Shown here: positions 39,301-42,816 of the stretch, one piece after another
Layout: the number at the start of each line of letters is the position of its first letter
Position numbering within the stretch: position 1 is the stretch's first letter
Source of the DNA: Lutibacter sp.
GTDB lineage: Bacteria; Bacteroidota; Bacteroidia; Flavobacteriales; Flavobacteriaceae
NCBI GenBank assembly: GCA_030590985.1
Contig: JAUVBX010000003.1
Coordinates: 1 to 42,816, forward strand
Length of the DNA: 42,816 nucleotides
Reading direction: 5' to 3'
Notes under the pieces: model-generated
What the model was told of the DNA's origin: nothing
The model's database searches: none
What the model saw: the letters and a program-made list of their open reading frames with translations, nothing else
Program-made: the position numbers and the translations under genes

Positions 39301-40533
39301 ATGAAAACATTTCTCAAAATCTTAGTAGTAGTCGCTGTATTCCTACTAACACCACAACAAGTTGAAGCACAGTTTTTAAAAAAATTAGCCAAAAAAGCTG
39401 AAGACAAAATTGAGCGTGAAGCTGAAAGACGTGCACAAAGACGAGTAGATAAAAAAATTGATGAAAAATATGATGAAATTGAAGATGAAATTGATGGAAA
39501 AAATAAAAAGAAAGAAGAAAAGAAAACAAATAAAAAATCTAAAAAAGAAAAGGATAAGAATATAGATAACAATAAGACTGACACAAAATTAATCATGGTT
39601 TGGAATAAATTTGATTTTATTCCTGGCGATAAAATAATTTTTGAAGACAACCTAATTGGAGAAGAGAATGGAGAGTTCCCTTCTAGGTGGGATTTACACG
39701 ATGGAAATGCTGAGAATGCAGTATTCGGAAATGAAAATGTAATTATGTTCAGAGATGGTGCCCCATCTATTGTCCCGTATCTTAAAAACTCAAAATCTGA
39801 CTATTTACCAGAAGTATTTACTGTTGAGTTTGATCTTTATCTTCCAAGTAATGATTTTACTGTTTATTTTTATGACAAGAAAAACCAAAGTCAACCAAAT
39901 GGATCAAGCTACCTAAGCATATCAACAAATGGAATGTTTTTTAGACCAGCGAGTAGTGAAATTCCTGGTAAGAAAACAATCAAAGAGACTTGGGCTCACA
40001 TTGCTATAGCCTATACAAATGGAAAATTAAAAGCTTATATTGATGAAACAAGATTGATAAATATACCACACCTTCCCTTCAATCCATCAGGAATAACGCT
40101 ACTTGGCTACCATGCAAGCAACAAACACCCTTATTTTATAAAAAATTTCCGAATAGCTGAAGGAGGCGTAAAATATTACGACCGATTCCTCCAAAACGGT
40201 AAAATTATTGCCAATGGTATTCGATTTGATATAAATAAAGCAACTCTACGACCCGAATCTATGGGCATAATTAATAAAATAGTTATTTTAATGAAAGATA
40301 ATCCTGATATAAATTTTAGTGTTGAAGGACATACCGATAGTGATGGTGATGATGCTTTTAATCTGAAACTTTCAGAAAATCGAGCAAAAACCGTAATGAA
40401 TACGATGATAAATATGGGAATAGCTTCCAACCGACTCGCTTTTAAAGGCATGGGAGAAAGTAAACCTATTGAAAGTAATGGAACTCCTGAAGGGAAAGCA
40501 AATAACCGTAGAGTAGAATTTGTGAAAATGTAA
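39301..40533 (+). CDS. Secreted OmpA-domain protein, paralog of 32241
   Basis: ATG 39301 gives a signal peptide; QFLKKLAKKAEDKIEREAERRAQRRVDKKID; C-terminal SVEGHTDSDGDDAFNLKLSENRAKTVMNTMINMGI...NNRRVEFVKM. Confidence 0.9.
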   Translation: MKTFLKILVVVAVFLLTPQQVEAQFLKKLAKKAEDKIEREAERRAQRRVDKKIDEKYDEIEDEIDGKNKKKEEKKTNKKSKKEKDKNIDNNKTDTKLIMVWNKFDFIPGDKIIFEDNLIGEENGEFPSRWDLHDGNAENAVFGNENVIMFRDGAPSIVPYLKNSKSDYLPEVFTVEFDLYLPSNDFTVYFYDKKNQSQPNGSSYLSISTNGMFFRPASSEIPGKKTIKETWAHIAIAYTNGKLKAYIDETRLINIPHLPFNPSGITLLGYHASNKHPYFIKNFRIAEGGVKYYDRFLQNGKIIANGIRFDINKATLRPESMGIINKIVILMKDNPDINFSVEGHTDSDGDDAFNLKLSENRAKTVMNTMINMGIASNRLAFKGMGESKPIESNGTPEGKANNRRVEFVKM

Positions 40534-40574
40534 AAACAATAGATAGTTATATTAATCAATAAAAGAGATACATC

Positions 40575-41138
40575 ATGAAAAAAGTAATCTTTTTATTTAT
40601 ATTTAGCTTATTAATCCTACCTCTATCAGCACAGTTCAAAGCAAAAATGGTATTTAATACCATGGATAAACAACGAGATTTTATCGTTTATTCAGCGGAT
40701 GATGGGTATCGTTATGAATTTAATGAAGACGGTCAGGAAGGTATTATTCTTGTAGAAAAGGGTTCACAGCAATTAATTATATTGATGCCTCAACAAAAAA
40801 TGGCGATGAAAAGTGCTGCTAGAAGTCCAATGAGCATGGCCAGTGATCCTTTACAATCCTATGAATACCATAAAGCTACGGGAATTCTTAAAGAAGTTGG
40901 TAAGGAAACACTAAATGACATTGAGTGTACAAAATTTGAGTTGTGGAATAAAGAAAATTCGAGTCAAAAAATGTACACTGTTTGGCTTTCAGATAAGTAT
41001 GAGTTTCCAATTAAAATGGTCAATCATATTGATGGCGTAGAAGGAACTGGTATGGAATTAAAAAATATTGAACCTTGGACACCTAACGCTGATAGTTTTT
41101 CAATTCCTGAATCTTATCAAGTTATTGTCGCGCCCTAA
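40575..41138 (+). CDS. DUF4412-like secreted protein
   Basis: Signal peptide; QLIILMPQQKMAMK; ECTKFELWNKENSSQKMYTVWLSDKYEFPIKM. Confidence 0.8.
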   Translation: MKKVIFLFIFSLLILPLSAQFKAKMVFNTMDKQRDFIVYSADDGYRYEFNEDGQEGIILVEKGSQQLIILMPQQKMAMKSAARSPMSMASDPLQSYEYHKATGILKEVGKETLNDIECTKFELWNKENSSQKMYTVWLSDKYEFPIKMVNHIDGVEGTGMELKNIEPWTPNADSFSIPESYQVIVAP

Positions 41139-41278
41139 TTATTGTGGGAGTGTATTATTAATTGTATTTTAAATGGTAATTGGTATAAATTATAATTACT
41201 TACTAAAGGACTACCACTGAATAGTTTTTTAGTTACTTCATTTTTTTGGGTAAGTTTCATCACCTGATGAAACCGAAG

Positions 41279-41303
41279 AAGAGCACCGCTAGTCGGTGCT
41301 CTT
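41279..41303 (+). terminator. Rho-independent terminator
   Basis: AAGAGCACCG / CGGTGCTCTT perfect 10-bp stem, 5-nt loop. Confidence 0.85.
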
Positions 41304-41346
41304 TATCTATCATCCTTTGATAAACATACAAAAGCCATAAATGTTA

Positions 41347-41363
41347 TTTACAAATATTGTAAA
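41347..41363. promoter_or_regulatory. Palindrome TTTACAA-ATA-TTGTAAA upstream of Crp/Fnr gene
   Basis: 7-3-7 perfect inverted repeat, overlapping TAAATTTG (41360-41367). Confidence 0.45.
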
Positions 41364-41405
41364 TTTGCAAACATTACTACTAATATCAAGTGAAATACTC
41401 GAATT

Positions 41406-42038
41406 ATGAAAGATAAATTAAAAGATTTTTTTGCATTACAATTTGAAGAAGAGTTAATTGACGAAATCGTTGAAGTTGGTGAAGTAAAGTTTTACAGAGA
41501 AGGTGAATTATTGTTAAATGTAGGTGATAAAGTTAACTTTTTCCCTTTTTTATTACGTGGTGTATTTAAAATTTTAAGTGAAGATAAGCACGGTAACGAA
41601 GTAGTAATGTATTTCTTAGAACGTGGAGATACCTGTGCTTGTGTATTTATTAATTCTTTAAATGCGGAAAAAAGCTGCATTAGAGCTGTAGCTGAAACTG
41701 ACTCAGAAGTTATATTAATAAATGTCAAACAATTTGATGATTGGTTGGTAAAATATAAAACCTTCCGTAACTATGTTCTTGAAAGTTATAATTTACGACT
41801 TAAAGAAATGATAGAAGCTATTGATACTTTGGCTTTTAAAAAAATGGATCAACGTTTATTAAAATATTTACACGATAAAGTGCAAGTGCTTCGAGTAACC
41901 ACACTAAATACTACACATCAAGAAATCGCCTATGACCTAAATACCTCACGTGTTGTAGTATCTCGATTACTGAAACAACTTGAAAACGAAGGAAAAATTA
42001 AGCTTAGACGTAATAAAATTGATATATTAAATCTATAA
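41406..42038 (+). CDS. Crp/Fnr-family transcriptional regulator
   Basis: cNMP-like domain plus C-terminal HTH TTHQEIAYDLNTSRVVVSRLLKQLENEGKIKLRRNKIDIL. Confidence 0.95.
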   Translation: MKDKLKDFFALQFEEELIDEIVEVGEVKFYREGELLLNVGDKVNFFPFLLRGVFKILSEDKHGNEVVMYFLERGDTCACVFINSLNAEKSCIRAVAETDSEVILINVKQFDDWLVKYKTFRNYVLESYNLRLKEMIEAIDTLAFKKMDQRLLKYLHDKVQVLRVTTLNTTHQEIAYDLNTSRVVVSRLLKQLENEGKIKLRRNKIDILNL

Positions 42039-42047
42039 TTTATCAAG

Positions 42048-42473
42048 TCAATAATTTGTAATGCGTAAAGTTGATGCATTAATGACTTGCACATGATATT
42101 CTCTCGCTTGATAAGGAACATCAGATGAACTACCATCTAAACTACTAAATGTGCTATTATCACAAGGACATTTAAAAAACAGGCCGTCAAAAGACATTCT
42201 AGAACACGCTGTTATTGTTAAGTGTGGACAAGCTCTTTCAAAAGCGACGTAGGAACTATTTCTATTAATTAAAAAGATTCCTTTAAAACCATATTCAGGA
42301 GTTATTGGTGTTTCAGACCAACCTCCTGGAATTTGTAAATCTACGTATATAGGAAGACTTAAATTAATCGTAACATCTACCACTCTATCGGGCAACAAAT
42401 CGTTATACTGCGTATCATCGCAAGATAAAAAGGCAAGTATAAATAGTAAAAAAAATAATTGTTTCATAATCAC
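42048..42473 (-). CDS. Rieske-like lipoprotein with altered second motif
   Basis: Lipobox FILAFLSCDD; ACPHL...CPCDNSTFSSLDG. Confidence 0.75.
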   Translation of the reverse strand: MIMKQLFFLLFILAFLSCDDTQYNDLLPDRVVDVTINLSLPIYVDLQIPGGWSETPITPEYGFKGIFLINRNSSYVAFERACPHLTITACSRMSFDGLFFKCPCDNSTFSSLDGSSSDVPYQAREYHVQVINASTLRITNY

Positions 42474-42522
42474 ATTTACATATTCTAGAAACGCAATTTA
42501 GTACTAATTCGTATAAATTATG

Positions 42523-42530
42523 TACATTTG
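42523..42530 (+). promoter_or_regulatory. Putative -7 box TACATTTG for greA
   Basis: TAnnTTTG consensus upstream of greA. Confidence 0.5.
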
Positions 42531-42655
42531 CAGTCTAAATCTCATCCTAAGCAATATCGGAATGGGATTTTTGTTATTATAGGAATCCAGAAAAATAAAG
42601 GTGTTTTGTAAATATCTATCTAAAAATTCCATGATAAGCCTATAAAATTAAGATT

Positions 42656-42816
42656 ATGAGTAAATTATCATATTATACCGAAGAAGGACTTCTTAAATTG
42701 AAAGAAGAACTCAACTATTTGGAACACACTAAGCGTCCTCAAGTATCGCAGGCTATTGCTGATGCAAGAGATAAAGGAGATTTAAGTGAAAATGCGGAAT
42801 ATCACGCTGCTAAAGA
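42656..42816 (+). CDS. greA: Transcription elongation factor GreA, partial (3' end outside window)
   Basis: Manual translation [53 protein letters not shown]. Confidence 0.96.
   Translation, partial: MSKLSYYTEEGLLKLKEELNYLEHTKRPQVSQAIADARDKGDLSENAEYHAAK

Noticed and set aside
39279-39650. Minus-strand Ser/Phe-rich ORF (123 aa)
   Set aside because: Antisense of the Lys/Glu-rich coil of the OmpA-domain protein; composition artefact.
40176-40559. Minus-strand ORF (127 aa)
   Set aside because: Antisense to the second OmpA-domain gene; no independent coding evidence.

Overview
AT-rich window from a Bacteroidota genome, most likely Flavobacteriaceae (TAnnTTTG promoter boxes, a T9SS sorting domain, typical gene families). 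No rRNA, tRNA or CRISPR array was recognised. (1) The left edge, about 1-7037 on the minus strand, is a five-gene NHLM/NHLP-type peptide export operon: cNMP-binding protein, TolC-like outer membrane factor, NHLM HlyD protein, C39-peptidase ABC transporter, and a second NHLM ABC transporter. The last gene runs off the window and is missing from the ORF track. (2) The centre is mostly housekeeping: YifB/ComM-like ATPase, clpX-clpP, lspA, holB, pgk, waaA, rpmA-rplU and others. It is interspersed with a TPR histidine kinase/LytTR pair, a T9SS-exported PGRP-type amidase, and a four-helix-bundle (S23/IVP) gene lying between two 8-unit heptanucleotide arrays. (3) The right part, about 30.3-41.1 kb, is an accessory cluster of small secreted or lipoprotein genes: two paralogous OmpA-domain proteins, a lipocalin-repeat protein, DUF4412-like proteins and a YfaP-like lipoprotein. 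It lies downstream of a TPR-LuxR regulator and its genes are separated by strong hairpins. The right edge has a Crp/Fnr regulator, a degenerate Rieske-like lipoprotein and the 5' end of greA. The most interesting candidates are the IVP gene with its heptad arrays, the NHLM exporter with no precursor in view, the secreted-protein cluster, and putative LytTR direct repeats around the kinase/regulator operon. All family assignments come from reading motifs by eye; no database search was run.
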